Below, one piece after another: positions 26,871-38,390 of a DNA stretch of 64,000 bases. Source of the stretch: an uncultured Eubacterium sp. (GTDB lineage Bacteria; Bacillota; Clostridia; Lachnospirales; Lachnospiraceae). Below the pieces are notes generated by a model. That model was not told the DNA's origin. It made no database searches and was given only the letters and a program-made list of their open reading frames with translations. Each line of letters begins with the position of its first letter. Position 1 is the stretch's first letter. Location of the stretch: assembly GCF_934295145.1 (NCBI RefSeq), contig NZ_CAKRAS010000008.1, forward strand, positions 1 to 64,000. Direction: 5' to 3'. The position numbers and the translations under genes were made by a program.

Positions 26871-28088
26871 TTATTTCACTACTCCGTTTTTCTCTGTTCC
26901 ACAGACTCTTGCCGTGATTTTTCCATCCAGCAGCTGTGCCTCGATCTGTTCATCCATCTGCACATCATCCACAGAATGAATCGGCTTTCCATCCGCTTTA
27001 CTCACAAATGCATATGGTCCCTGCAATTTTTTCAACGGGGAACATCCGTCCAGTTTTGCTGCATACATTTCCAGCTGATGCCGTTTTTTTTGCAAAATCT
27101 CCTGCATGCTGCGCTCCAGATTTTCTTCCAGATCCGTCAGATACTGCCGCTTCTGCATCAATTGATTCTTCGGATGCAGCGCTTTCAGATGCAATTGATA
27201 TTCCCGTACTCTGCTTCTTGCCATTTCCATCTGCTGATTCATCCGGTACAACAGCGTCTGCTCGCTCATATCCAATCGTTCCTGTATCTGTTTGTAATCA
27301 AACACGGCAAGCTCCGCTGCCGCGGAAGGTGTCGGTGCTCGCAGATCTGCCACATAGTCTGCAATGGTATAATCCGTCTCATGTCCAACCGCAGATATGA
27401 TCGGAATCGGACATTCAAAAATAGCCCGTGCGACAATTTCTTCATTAAATGCCCACAGGTCTTCCATCGATCCGCCGCCTCGTCCGACGATGATCACATC
27501 TACATTTTTCTCCTCCATCGCATAGATTCCCTGTACAATGGATGCAGCCGCACCTTCCCCCTGCACCAGTGCAGGATACAAAAGCAGCTGTACATAAGGA
27601 TTTCTGCGACGGGAAATATTCTGAATATCACGGATTGCCGCTCCGGTTGGCGCTGTCACCACACCGATGCGGAACGCATAACGGGGAATGTCCCGCTTAT
27701 ATTCCTGCGCAAACATTCCCATCTCTTCGAGTTCTTTTTTTCGCTCCATAAATTTCTGATAGAGGATTCCAACACCATCACGGGTCACCTGTTGCGCATA
27801 CAACTGATACTGTCCGTCGCGCTCATAAATATGAATTTCTCCCAGAACAACAACACGGTCACCCACATCCATATGAAAAGACAATCCCTTGACTGTATTG
27901 CTGCGAAACATCACAGCTTTGAGTACGCCAGTCTCATCTTTCAAGGTAAAATAAATGTGTCCGGAACTGTGATATTTACAGTTCGATATCTCCCCCCGCA
28001 CCGCAATATGGCTCATCATAAAATCCTGTGCGAACATATTCTGTATATAAGAATTTACCTGCCCCACAGAATAGACATTCCGTCTCAT
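26871..28088 (-). CDS. xseA: Exodeoxyribonuclease VII large subunit
   Basis: A 405-residue catalytic subunit with an N-terminal OB-fold (residues about 1-100, SVGQVNSYIQNMF to VMFRSNTVKGL), the catalytic domain with VVTAPTGAAIRDIQNISRRR and GRGGGSMEDLWAFNEE, and a helical C-terminal region that carries the XseB subunits. It overlaps the nusB stop codon by four bases (ATGA), which points to coupled translation. A little shorter at the C-terminus than the E. coli protein, as is common in Firmicutes. Confidence 0.96.
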   Translation of the reverse strand: MRRNVYSVGQVNSYIQNMFAQDFMMSHIAVRGEISNCKYHSSGHIYFTLKDETGVLKAVMFRSNTVKGLSFHMDVGDRVVVLGEIHIYERDGQYQLYAQQVTRDGVGILYQKFMERKKELEEMGMFAQEYKRDIPRYAFRIGVVTAPTGAAIRDIQNISRRRNPYVQLLLYPALVQGEGAAASIVQGIYAMEEKNVDVIIVGRGGGSMEDLWAFNEEIVARAIFECPIPIISAVGHETDYTIADYVADLRAPTPSAAAELAVFDYKQIQERLDMSEQTLLYRMNQQMEMARSRVREYQLHLKALHPKNQLMQKRQYLTDLEENLERSMQEILQKKRHQLEMYAAKLDGCSPLKKLQGPYAFVSKADGKPIHSVDDVQMDEQIEAQLLDGKITARVCGTEKNGVVK

Positions 28089-28480
28089 GCCAGTCCGGAT
28101 AAAATTCCGTTTACAAATGCCGGTCCCTGATCAGATCCGTATAATTTTGCCAGTTCAACGGCCTCATTGATAGATACCGATACCGGAATATCTTCCTCAT
28201 ATTTGATCTCGTAGGCTGCCAGACGCAGAATAGAAAGTTCTGCTTTCGCCATACGGCTTGTTTTCCAGTTTTTGGATGCTGCATTTAAAGTTGCATCCAG
28301 ATCATCCAGATGCTCTACAATGCTGTGTACCTTATTTAAAATATAATCAGAATCTTTCTGACGTACCTCTCCAAGTTCTTCCATATACAGCGCAATCTGC
28401 TCATCTAACTCTTCGGCGCTGTGAAATTCTACTCCAAACAGAATTTTAAAAATCTGTTCTCTCACTTCTCTTCGGCTCAT
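28085..28480 (-). CDS. nusB: Transcription antitermination factor NusB
   Basis: A 131-residue all-helical RNA-binding protein with the family start SRREVREQIFKILFGVEFH and the conserved C-terminal ISINEAVELAKLYGSDQGPA-like block. It partners NusE/S10 in rRNA transcription antitermination. I start at the ATG at 28480, which follows GGAGGATAAC; the longer frame to 28546 adds 22 residues unlike NusB and has no ribosome site. folD, found between nusB and xseA in Bacillus, is absent here. Confidence 0.95.
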   Translation of the reverse strand: MSRREVREQIFKILFGVEFHSAEELDEQIALYMEELGEVRQKDSDYILNKVHSIVEHLDDLDATLNAASKNWKTSRMAKAELSILRLAAYEIKYEEDIPVSVSINEAVELAKLYGSDQGPAFVNGILSGLA

Positions 28481-28563
28481 GTTATCCTCCATATTTTTCC
28501 TCATTTGAGTACACTCCATCTCTGTCTGACAGAAGTATTTACTCACAAATCGAGTAGGTTGCC

Positions 28564-28947
28564 CTACTCGACTGCATTTTTCATGTCAACATCTGCAATT
28601 CTGACATTTACACCGGATACCTCAAGCCCTGTCATATTCTCAATTGCTGTTTTTACTTTCTCCTGTACATTGCCGGATACTGCCGGGATTGCATAACCGT
28701 AAGCAATATTGATCGTCACATATACTTCGATCTTTCCTTCCTCTGTCACTTCCACACGCACACCTTTGGACAGGTTCTTCATACCAAGACGACTAACCAG
28801 CTCTTTTGTGATATTTCCACCCATAGAGCAGACACCCTCTACTTCTGTGGCAGCAAGTCCTGCAATGATTGTGATGACTTCTTCTGCGATCTGAACTTCA
28901 CCAAGTCCGTCTTCTTTGATTTTTAATCCTTTTCTATCTTCAGCCAT
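28564..28947 (-). CDS. Asp23/Gls24 family envelope stress protein
   Basis: A 127-residue small protein with the family core VQIAEEVITIIAGLAATEVE followed by GVCSMGG and the strand-rich VYVTINIAYGYAIPAV. Asp23 proteins of Firmicutes sit at the membrane and are linked to cell-wall stress; this single-copy type is habitually encoded upstream of nusB in Clostridia. AGGAGG lies 7 bases before the ATG at 28947. Its stop codon falls inside a perfect 8-bp stem (28551-28570) closed by a GCAA tetraloop when read on the minus strand. Confidence 0.93.
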   Translation of the reverse strand: MAEDRKGLKIKEDGLGEVQIAEEVITIIAGLAATEVEGVCSMGGNITKELVSRLGMKNLSKGVRVEVTEEGKIEVYVTINIAYGYAIPAVSGNVQEKVKTAIENMTGLEVSGVNVRIADVDMKNAVE

Positions 28948-29026
28948 GGAAAAACCTCCTAAAATATAATTCACTTTTCATTATTATCTAGTATACCAAA
29001 TTATTTCCCGTTTGAAAACTTATTTT

Positions 29027-30499
29027 TTACAGGATTGAAGCAAACACGTTACATACGATCAGAGAGACCGCCGCGGAAAACAATACGCTTTGCAGCGGAC
29101 GCACCACGCCCCGCCTGCGCCAGAAAATATTCAGCAGGATAATGCCAAGCGTCAGCAATACCATTGTCTTCGCCGGCCACGCATACCAGCTGGTAATTTC
29201 CATATTCTGATAAAACATGGATGTTCCAACTGTCAGAAGCAGTCCTGACACGATCGGACGCATATAGGTCTGCAGCACATGGAAAATCCTTAAATTTTCA
29301 AACTGTTCATAAATGTACACCACAGCGGAAAATGTGCCGCCGGAAGCTGCAATACTGCAGGAAAAGCCGCACAGTGCCACGAAAATACCGCACCACGTTC
29401 CACCACTCTCACATCCAAGTATGTATCCAACCCCGGTCAGTATCTTACACAAAATTGATCCCGGAAGTCCGTTCGCCACAGATGCGATCTTAAAATAAAA
29501 ATCATCATGACTGATCATTCCGGTATTGACAAAAAGACCATTTGCTACCGCCAGATACGCATCTCCACCACCAAAAGATATAATTGCAGAGATCAATCCC
29601 CGGATTGCGAATCGTATGGTATCTCCAAAGCAAATCAGAGCCGGAAACGACAAAATCAAAAAAAACAGTGCCCAGGAGATTTCTTCTTTTAACAGATTTA
29701 TCAGCTTATTCCATGAAAATGGTATTTTTCCCTCAATACTACTGTAAATTCCGTAAATCGCCAGTATTGACATTACTGCTCTGAGCACCCACAATACTTC
29801 CGGACTGCTGATCAGATGCATTTTCCCGACACAAAGGCAATACAACACCGTGACTGCTCCGGAAATCACGATCCTGCTCCAGCGGAATCTTCCTCCGGTA
29901 AAGAAAATGATAAAAAATGCTACACACAACACATCAATCGTTGATATGTCAAAAATCGGTGTCCGCTTAATTCCAAATAGCTGAAATATTTCTTTTCCGG
30001 AAGTCAGCAAAAAAACAAGGAGCATAAAAGTCATTCCGCTTTTTGCTGTTCCACTTTCCCTGCCTTCCCGAAAAGTCCCCTTGGCATACATAAGCAACAT
30101 ATAAATGATATACGCCGTCACGCCTGCTGATGCAAAAAGGATCTGGCGTAGCACCAGATTTCCGGAACTGTTGATCATCATCAAAAGCAGCACCGTCAGG
30201 AATGTACCCGGCAGTCCCATCAGCAGCGCTGACAGGATCATTCCCGGAATGCCACAGACTTTCCGACCCACACCGGCGGCTACTTCCACCGGAAGAGCTC
30301 CCGGCGTGATATTCGCCACAACCACGTCTTTCGTATATTCTTCCTTATCGATCAGTTTTTTCTCATAAACAACCTCTGATTCGATCACCGGTACCAGTGC
30401 TGATCCTCCGCCAAAACCGATACATCCGATTTTAAACATGGTGCTCAGTAATTTTTTCATATTCAGATTTTTTTTATTCTTTTGCTTTCTTTTCTTCAT
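29027..30499 (-). CDS. chrA: Two-domain chromate (CHR) transporter
   Basis: A 490-residue membrane protein with two CHR domains in one chain. The first has FKIGCIGFGGGSALVPVIE near residues 21-40, the second ISFGGGDAYLAVANGLF in the middle. In characterised members the long form exports chromate using proton motive force; in gut anaerobes the true substrate is not known. The N-terminus is very Lys/Asn-rich and no clear ribosome site is seen, so the start may be Met14 rather than the first ATG. It lies between asp23 and ligA and appears unrelated to both. Confidence 0.85.
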   Translation of the reverse strand: MKKRKQKNKKNLNMKKLLSTMFKIGCIGFGGGSALVPVIESEVVYEKKLIDKEEYTKDVVVANITPGALPVEVAAGVGRKVCGIPGMILSALLMGLPGTFLTVLLLMMINSSGNLVLRQILFASAGVTAYIIYMLLMYAKGTFREGRESGTAKSGMTFMLLVFLLTSGKEIFQLFGIKRTPIFDISTIDVLCVAFFIIFFTGGRFRWSRIVISGAVTVLYCLCVGKMHLISSPEVLWVLRAVMSILAIYGIYSSIEGKIPFSWNKLINLLKEEISWALFFLILSFPALICFGDTIRFAIRGLISAIISFGGGDAYLAVANGLFVNTGMISHDDFYFKIASVANGLPGSILCKILTGVGYILGCESGGTWCGIFVALCGFSCSIAASGGTFSAVVYIYEQFENLRIFHVLQTYMRPIVSGLLLTVGTSMFYQNMEITSWYAWPAKTMVLLTLGIILLNIFWRRRGVVRPLQSVLFSAAVSLIVCNVFASIL

Positions 30500-30526
30500 A
30501 TGATCAAATTCTCTTATTTGACAGGC

Positions 30527-32545
<2,019 letters not shown>

Positions 32546-33319
32546 CTAACTCCTCTTTCCTGGCTTAGTCCCCTTCGGCGCACTGTATGATTTTGCTGTC
32601 AGCTTTTTCAGCGTATTCATCTCCTCGGCTGTCAGTTCCCGATAAGTTCCCGGCTGTAAATCCCCAAGTAAAATATTCATCACTCTGGTGCGCACCAGTT
32701 TAGTGACACGGTATCCGCATGTCTCACACATTCTGCGGATCTGACGGTTATATCCCTGAGTCAGTATAATGCGAAATGTCCGGTCATTTACTTTCGTCAC
32801 TTTACACGGTCTGGTATGTACATCCAGTTCTTCCAGATACAGGCCGCCACGCATCTGATCTAAAAATTCCGGCGCAATCTTCTGATTTACAGTAACCACA
32901 TATTCTTTCTCATGATAGTTTCCTGCCCGCATCATCTTATTGACCAGCTCTCCCTGATTTGTCAGCAGAATCAGCCCCTCAGAATCTTTATCAAGGCGTC
33001 CCACCGGATAAATCCGTTTCGGATAATTGATAAAATCAATAATATTGTTCTTTTCCCGTTTTTCCGCTGTACACACAATTCCCACCGGTTTGTGAAACGC
33101 GATCATGATCTCTTCTGTCTCCGGCCGCACATCTTTTCCGCAAAAAGTAACCCGCATTCCCGGCAGTACACGGTCTCCGGTCACGGCTTTGCGGCCGTCC
33201 AGCCATACATTTCCGTTTTCAATTTCCCGATCTGCCGCGCGCCGGGAGCATACCCCGGCTTCGCTCAGATACTTATTTATGCGGATTCCCGCCTGAACTT
33301 CTTTCTTCTGTGTATCCAT
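32546..33319 (-). CDS. 23S rRNA pseudouridine synthase, RluB/RluF family
   Basis: A 257-residue RsuA-type enzyme with an N-terminal S4 domain (RINKYLSEAGVCSRRAADRE) and a catalytic domain with the active aspartate in YPVGRLDKDSEGLILLTN. The block GYNRQIRRMCETCGYRVTKL is the RNA-binding signature of the group. RluF (U2604) is the closest match in feel because of the KPVGIVCT lead-in, but RluB cannot be excluded. The gene precedes ligA with a three-base gap. Confidence 0.88.
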   Translation of the reverse strand: MDTQKKEVQAGIRINKYLSEAGVCSRRAADREIENGNVWLDGRKAVTGDRVLPGMRVTFCGKDVRPETEEIMIAFHKPVGIVCTAEKREKNNIIDFINYPKRIYPVGRLDKDSEGLILLTNQGELVNKMMRAGNYHEKEYVVTVNQKIAPEFLDQMRGGLYLEELDVHTRPCKVTKVNDRTFRIILTQGYNRQIRRMCETCGYRVTKLVRTRVMNILLGDLQPGTYRELTAEEMNTLKKLTAKSYSAPKGTKPGKRS

Positions 33320-33390
33320 TCTGTCCTTCGCTTTCTATTGTTCCATACATTTCGCTGTATGCAGCCGTTTCTTCATCCATCCGTCTTTTC

Positions 33391-33834
33391 TCAAGAATCT
33401 TTCTGATACGTCTGCATTTTTCTCAGATTATCCTCTTCAAAATCCACCATTTCTTTTGCCAGCTCTGTTGCAAAAATGCCTGCATCCCGGTATTTATGAA
33501 TCGCATGTTTCAATTCTTTCACACCGCGTTCATTTCCTTTTCCGATCATGTCAGCGACATCTTCTGTCTTATTCTGCAATGTCTTCCGCATTTTAATCGA
33601 CGTTTTCAGCATCGCTGTAGCGATTGGTTTCGGTTCCGCAGGTTCACTGCCGTTTGCCCGCAGGCGCATGCCCGCTTTCCGTCCAAACTGTTCCATTTTG
33701 TCAGCCTGCACATTCAGTTCATAGGCAAATTCCTCATCGTAAATATCTTTTAACACCTCATGAATGGCATCCACACCCATGCTGGAATTTCTGCAGATTT
33801 CATGAAGCAGATCATTCTCGTCTTTCTGTGTCAT
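33391..33834 (-). CDS. Unrecognised small helical protein
   Basis: A 147-residue, cysteine-poor, highly charged protein that should form a bundle of four or so helices; no signal peptide, membrane helix or catalytic motif is visible. The middle is linked by a short ANGSEPAEPKP stretch. A ferritin-like or DUF2383-like four-helix fold is possible but I cannot support it. AGGAGG lies 7 bases before the ATG, so the gene is clearly expressed. It lies between the pseudouridine synthase and the SH3-domain protein. Confidence 0.7.
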   Translation of the reverse strand: MTQKDENDLLHEICRNSSMGVDAIHEVLKDIYDEEFAYELNVQADKMEQFGRKAGMRLRANGSEPAEPKPIATAMLKTSIKMRKTLQNKTEDVADMIGKGNERGVKELKHAIHKYRDAGIFATELAKEMVDFEEDNLRKMQTYQKDS

Positions 33835-33946
33835 GGCAAAACCTCCTCTTTTTTAGAGTTAGTATTGTCATCTTACTGTAAAATATTCCATTCCCGTCCA
33901 TTACATGCCGTTAATGATCCTGTTTTCTCATATTTTACACACATAT

Positions 33947-33976
33947 CAAAAGGGAACAGTCAACCTGTCCCCTCTT
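33947..33976 (-). terminator. Terminator of the SH3-domain protein gene
   Basis: On the minus strand GGGGACAG, a 5-base loop and CTGTTCCC are followed by TTTTG; the plus strand carries a T run on the other side, so it may act in both directions. Confidence 0.65.
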
Positions 33977-34006
33977 TTTATTTCTTTTGTAATACGGTCC
34001 AAAACA

Positions 34007-35419
34007 TTACTGCTGGGTTGTAACATATTCTGTCTTTACATATCCCACGATATCGCCGGTTTTTACCTTACTCCATCCGTTTGCTGTCACTGCAAGCTGA
34101 CGAAGTTCAGAACCCTGGATTGCGGATGCTAGTACTGTGGACTGCTCATTCGGCTCCTGACGGATATTCATTGTTTCCGTTGCATATACCCATGCTTTCT
34201 GCTCAGTTTCTGTCGTATCCGTTGTCTGCTGTTGCTGAGCAGCTTCCTGCGCCTGCTGATCCTGTGCGGACTGCTGCTGAGCTGCTTCCTGCGCCTGCTG
34301 ATCCTGTGCGGACTGCTGCTGAGCTGCTTCCTGTTCCTGCTGTGCTACCTGCTGAGCTGCCTCCTGTGCTTTCTGGTCCGCTTCCTGTTGCTGCTGTGTA
34401 TTCCACTCGCTGATCGCATTTGTCAGAGTCACTTCCACCATATTTTTCAGATTTTCATCTGAATTAACAGCATCCTCATAACGGGTCTGGACATTTGCCT
34501 GCAGGGCAATGACATCTTCACCGTTCTGATAATCACTGATCAGCTGAAGAATCGTATCATCCATAGGATTCTCCTGATACTGTAAGTTAAATGGACTGTA
34601 TATATTATCAATATAATACTCACCTTTGTCATTTGTTGTCACATAGAAGAAATCAAGTCCAGGTGCTGCAGTATCTACATTTTTATACTTCAGATCAAAT
34701 GCTACCGATACGATGAAAGAATGATCATCCGCACCTGTTTTTGTATAACAGGTTATATTATCAAATTTTTCTATGTACTGACTGTACATGGTGATATATG
34801 TTTTTTCTTTATCAGAAATCGGATTTGCATATGTAAGCATCTCACCGGTGTTGCCGGATGCATATGCTGCATAATAATTTTCAATCAGTGCGTTGATTTC
34901 TGTATACTGATCTGTCTCATATTCCTGAGCAGATAATGCAAGATCTTTATTGGCAGCTTTCTTTGCTTTCATACTCTTTACACCAATCACGATTGCACAG
35001 ATCACTACAACTACAACCAGACATCCAATACCGACAAAAGCAATATTTCTGCGCATAAAAGCGATGGATTTTTCTTTTTTCGCTTCGGATTCATCTAGGC
35101 TGCGACGCATTGTCTTTTTCTTCGATGCCATATGATGAGAATCGGACTTCGCACCTGCCATACGGGATTTATCTTTTACGGTTTCTTCCGAAATAAACTC
35201 CAGATCATCGAAAATCTCATCTTTTTCTTTATCTTTTTTACGATGATGGTGCAGTCTGGTCTCAAAGACATGCTTCTGTGAATGCTCCGTTTTTCCTTTT
35301 TTGCCTTTTTTATATTCAGTTTTCTTTTCTTCTCCTGTTACAATGTCCGGGATTTCATACTCTGTATCACTGTTTTTTATATTATTATCTGTTGTTTTTT
35401 TCTTATCAAATTCTGACAT
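34007..35419 (-). CDS. Single-pass membrane protein with NTF2-like and SH3b domains
   Basis: A 470-residue protein. Residues 1-122 are a cytoplasmic, Lys/Glu/His-rich tail; a single membrane helix lies at about 125-147; a probable NTF2-like domain follows (INALIENYYAAYASGNTGEM to YIDNIYSPFNLQYQENP). A Gln/Ala-rich repeat region precedes a C-terminal bacterial SH3 domain (ATETMNIRQEPNEQSTVLAS to GYVKTEYV), which usually binds cell wall. The Gln-rich part is coded by a 42-bp tandem repeat. It likely links membrane to peptidoglycan; partners unknown. GGAGG precedes the ATG and a promoter is seen upstream. Confidence 0.85.
   Translation of the reverse strand: MSEFDKKKTTDNNIKNSDTEYEIPDIVTGEEKKTEYKKGKKGKTEHSQKHVFETRLHHHRKKDKEKDEIFDDLEFISEETVKDKSRMAGAKSDSHHMASKKKTMRRSLDESEAKKEKSIAFMRRNIAFVGIGCLVVVVVICAIVIGVKSMKAKKAANKDLALSAQEYETDQYTEINALIENYYAAYASGNTGEMLTYANPISDKEKTYITMYSQYIEKFDNITCYTKTGADDHSFIVSVAFDLKYKNVDTAAPGLDFFYVTTNDKGEYYIDNIYSPFNLQYQENPMDDTILQLISDYQNGEDVIALQANVQTRYEDAVNSDENLKNMVEVTLTNAISEWNTQQQQEADQKAQEAAQQVAQQEQEAAQQQSAQDQQAQEAAQQQSAQDQQAQEAAQQQQTTDTTETEQKAWVYATETMNIRQEPNEQSTVLASAIQGSELRQLAVTANGWSKVKTGDIVGYVKTEYVTTQQ
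34238..34340. repeat. 42-bp in-frame tandem repeat
   Basis: Two nearly identical 42-bp units (34238-34279 and 34280-34321, differing at one base) and the start of a third encode a 14-residue Gln/Ala-rich unit in the SH3-domain protein. Being in frame, copy-number change would only lengthen or shorten the linker. Confidence 0.85.
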
Positions 35420-35445
35420 ATCTTACCTCCGATAGTTCGCCTAAC

Positions 35446-35474
35446 ATAATACCACAGAGGATAAAATACGTCTA
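35446..35474 (-). promoter_or_regulatory. Candidate promoter of the SH3-domain protein gene
   Basis: On the minus strand TATTAT (35446-35451) lies 17 bases from TAGACG (35469-35474). It sits 27 bases before the start codon. The -35 is weak. Confidence 0.45.
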
Positions 35475-35578
35475 GGTATTTAAAAAAAGTTTATGAAATA
35501 ATCACATTTGTCCACTTTTCATTAAACTCTGTTTATCTTGTGTTAAAAACCTGGATCATGTAATGATTCCTCCTGCTT

Positions 35579-36649
35579 CTACCGCAGTGTCGACTCCAGT
35601 TCCGCCCGGTTATTGGTATATACAAATGCGTCCTCTCTTGTTATATACCCTTGCTGCATGAGCCGGACCAGATCCGCATTCAGCGTATGCATGCCGAGTG
35701 CTGCTCCGGACTGCATCATGGTGGAAATCTGATGCGTTTTGCCCTCACGGATCAGGTTCAAAATCGCATCCGTAGCGACCAGAAGCTCTGTACCCGCAAT
35801 TCTCGTCACGCCTCCGCCACACGGGATCAGACATTGACTGACAATTCCTCTCAACGTACCAGCCAGCTGAATCCGAACCTGATTCTGTCCTTCTGCCGGA
35901 CATGCATCAATAATTCGCTCCACGGTTTGTGCCGCTCCGGTTGTATGAAGCGTGGAAAGTACAAGATGTCCGGTTTCTGCCGCCATCAGTGCAGCCTGGA
36001 TTGTTTCATAGTCACGCATCTCTCCCACAAGGATCACATCCGGATCTTCACGCAGGGCACTGCGCAGAGCTGATGCAAAATCGGATACATCGTCTCCTAC
36101 TTCCCTCTGATGAATCAGAGACTGTTTGCTTTCATAGACATACTCAACCGGATCTTCAATTGTAATAATATGCCGGTCACTGTACTGATTCATATATTCG
36201 ATCATAGCGGCCAGCGTTGTGGATTTTCCACTTCCCGTCGGCCCGGTAACAAGGATCAATCCACGAGGGGATTTCGCCATTTCATAGAGAACGGTCGGCA
36301 TCTTCAGTTCTTCCAATGTCGGAATTGATGCATTCAGCAGCCGGATGGTTGCTGCCATTTTTTTCTGCTGCCGGAACACATTCACTCTCTGCCGTTTTCC
36401 ATCTGTCGTCTGAAAAGAGAAATCGGCATCCTTTCCCTGTTCAAACAGCATTCTCTGCCTGTCCGGCATCATGGCATACAGCATACCCGTTATTTCATCT
36501 GCTGGGAACTGTGTCTGTGCCGGAATCAGTTTTCCGTTGATCCGGTACCAGACCGGCATTCCTTCTGAAATATGAATATCCGATGCTTGTTTCTCCCGTG
36601 CTTCCCGTATGATTGCATCTACGGTCAGCTGTAAACTGCCATCTGCCAT
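35579..36649 (-). CDS. pilT: Type IV pilus retraction ATPase PilT
   Basis: A 356-residue hexameric ATPase that depolymerises the pilus. Walker A GPTGSGKSTT is near residue 135, the Asp box and Walker B region is REDPDVILVGEMRDYETIQA, the His box is STLHTTGAAQT, and the PilT-specific C-terminal motif is present as AILNLIREGKTHQI. An intact PilT implies retractable pili and twitching or DNA/substrate retrieval. It is the last gene of the pilus locus, 34 bases after pilB. Confidence 0.95.
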   Translation of the reverse strand: MADGSLQLTVDAIIREAREKQASDIHISEGMPVWYRINGKLIPAQTQFPADEITGMLYAMMPDRQRMLFEQGKDADFSFQTTDGKRQRVNVFRQQKKMAATIRLLNASIPTLEELKMPTVLYEMAKSPRGLILVTGPTGSGKSTTLAAMIEYMNQYSDRHIITIEDPVEYVYESKQSLIHQREVGDDVSDFASALRSALREDPDVILVGEMRDYETIQAALMAAETGHLVLSTLHTTGAAQTVERIIDACPAEGQNQVRIQLAGTLRGIVSQCLIPCGGGVTRIAGTELLVATDAILNLIREGKTHQISTMMQSGAALGMHTLNADLVRLMQQGYITREDAFVYTNNRAELESTLR

Positions 36650-36683
36650 ACTGTCAGACCTCTCTTTCTCTATCTGTCAGTTC

Positions 36684-38360
36684 CTACTGATAACTGATTT
36701 TTAACAATTCTTCCGGTGTGGTCACACCCTCTTTTACCAGATTCAGGCCACTTTCCTTTAACGTACGCATGTGCTGGTGTTCTTTCGCATATGCTGTGAT
36801 TTCTTCTACTGTATTATGATTGATGATCATACGGCGGATTTCGTTATCAATTGAAACAATCTCATGCACCGCAATTCGTCCGCTGTAACCAGTATGATTA
36901 CAGTGCGCACATCCAACACCGCGACGCACTTTTTTGACATCTTCTCCAAGAAAAATCTGTTCCTGTTCGGTTGTCTCCATCTCCACACCGCATTTTGGAC
37001 ACACTTTACGCATCAGACGCTGTGCCACCAGTCCCACCAGCGAATTGGCCACCAGATACGTTTCCACTCCCATATCCTCCAGGCGGACAATACTGGAAAC
37101 CGCATCATTGGTATGCAACGTACTCAACACCATATGACCGGTGATTGCTGCACGGACGGAAGTACCTGCGGTCTCTCCGTCTCGGGTCTCACCTACCATG
37201 ATGATATCTGGATCCTGGCGCATCAGGGCTCGCAGACCCACATCAAAGGTCAGCCCTGCTACTGGATTTACCTGTGTCTGATTGATTCCAGCCATATTTT
37301 TTTCCACCGGATCCTCGATGGTGGAAATATTGACATTTCTGCTGGACAGATAATCCAGCACCATATATAACGTCGTGGATTTACCGCTTCCTGTCGGTCC
37401 GGTAATATAAATAATTCCGTTCGGACGGTTCAGCATCGGTGCAAACTGGTTATAGCTGTAATCATCCATACCAAAATGATCTGCATGATCCATATGAGTA
37501 GTCGCAGCCATGATTCTCAGTACTGCTTTTTCACCAAATACTGTCGGCAATACAGATACACGAATATTTACACTTCCGCCTTCCAGATTGACACGAAAAT
37601 GTCCATCCTGTGGAATTCGTTTCTCTGCAATATCCAGATTTGACAAAATCTTAATACGGGCGATCAGCGGTGCATGGATATGTCTCTGAATCGTTACATA
37701 TTCCATGATCACACCATCAATTCGCATTCGTACTTTCGTCTCTGTCTCAAAAGGCTCGATATGAATATCACTTGCTTCTGATTTGATTGCACGCTCGATC
37801 AGACTGTTCAGCAGTCGAATGATCGGTGCTTCATCATCTCCGGCCCCCAAATCCTCAATGGCCAGTTCTTCCGCCTCCGGAATGGCAAAATCTACATTTG
37901 CCTGCGTCGCTGCTTTTCTGGCACTGACCTCTGCAAAATAATAAGAAACAGCTTTTCGCAGGGGTTCTTCCTCACTCAGATAAATCTGCAGCTGGCAGCC
38001 GGTCTGCTGTCGTACTTCCTCCAATGCAAAATAGTTCAGCGGATCGTTTGTAACGATAGTCATATTGTGTCCCTGAACGCTGAGCGGAAGAATCAGATTT
38101 TTCTCACACAGTTCGCGGTTTACCATACCAACTGCCTGAAGCTCCACAGTCTGCTGTACCACATCTATAATTTCCAGATGCAGTCTGCTGGCCAGCGCAT
38201 CCAACACCTGTGTCTCCGAGACAAATCCCAGTTCCATCAAGATCTGACCTACTCGTTTGTCACGATGTTCCTTCTGCCATACAAGCGCCTGCTGCATCTG
38301 CGCCTCTGTTACATATCCTTTTTCAATCAGAATATCTCCAATTCTCAGATTCGTATTCAC
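36684..38360 (-). CDS. pilB: Type IV pilus extension ATPase PilB with MshEN-type N-terminus
   Basis: A 558-residue GspE/PilB ATPase that powers pilus assembly. The N-terminal ~150 residues form an MshEN-type domain with two tandem motifs (RIGDILIEKGYVTEAQMQQA and KRVGQILMELGFVSETQVLD), a fold that binds cyclic di-GMP in related ATPases. The motor has GPTGSGKSTTLYM near residue 320, RQDPDIIMVGETRDGETA and a four-cysteine zinc site (CPKCGVE and CAHCNHTGYSGR). The start is GTG, supported by GGAG about 10 bases upstream; the nearer ATG opens only a three-codon frame. Confidence 0.95.
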   Translation of the reverse strand: MNTNLRIGDILIEKGYVTEAQMQQALVWQKEHRDKRVGQILMELGFVSETQVLDALASRLHLEIIDVVQQTVELQAVGMVNRELCEKNLILPLSVQGHNMTIVTNDPLNYFALEEVRQQTGCQLQIYLSEEEPLRKAVSYYFAEVSARKAATQANVDFAIPEAEELAIEDLGAGDDEAPIIRLLNSLIERAIKSEASDIHIEPFETETKVRMRIDGVIMEYVTIQRHIHAPLIARIKILSNLDIAEKRIPQDGHFRVNLEGGSVNIRVSVLPTVFGEKAVLRIMAATTHMDHADHFGMDDYSYNQFAPMLNRPNGIIYITGPTGSGKSTTLYMVLDYLSSRNVNISTIEDPVEKNMAGINQTQVNPVAGLTFDVGLRALMRQDPDIIMVGETRDGETAGTSVRAAITGHMVLSTLHTNDAVSSIVRLEDMGVETYLVANSLVGLVAQRLMRKVCPKCGVEMETTEQEQIFLGEDVKKVRRGVGCAHCNHTGYSGRIAVHEIVSIDNEIRRMIINHNTVEEITAYAKEHQHMRTLKESGLNLVKEGVTTPEELLKISYQ

Positions 38361-38390
38361 TTACTCATTTCTCCTTCAAGTTTTACGCTT

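Noticed and set aside
26721..28130. A 469-codon plus-strand open frame
   Set aside because: It lies antisense to xseA and xseB, which are conserved end to end. Its translation is Cys/His/Leu-rich and without domain character, typical of a reverse-strand shadow.
35500..35578. An eight-codon frame after pilT preceded by AGGAGG
   Set aside because: Too short to support as a gene and no sign of conservation can be assessed; the ribosome-like site may be chance.
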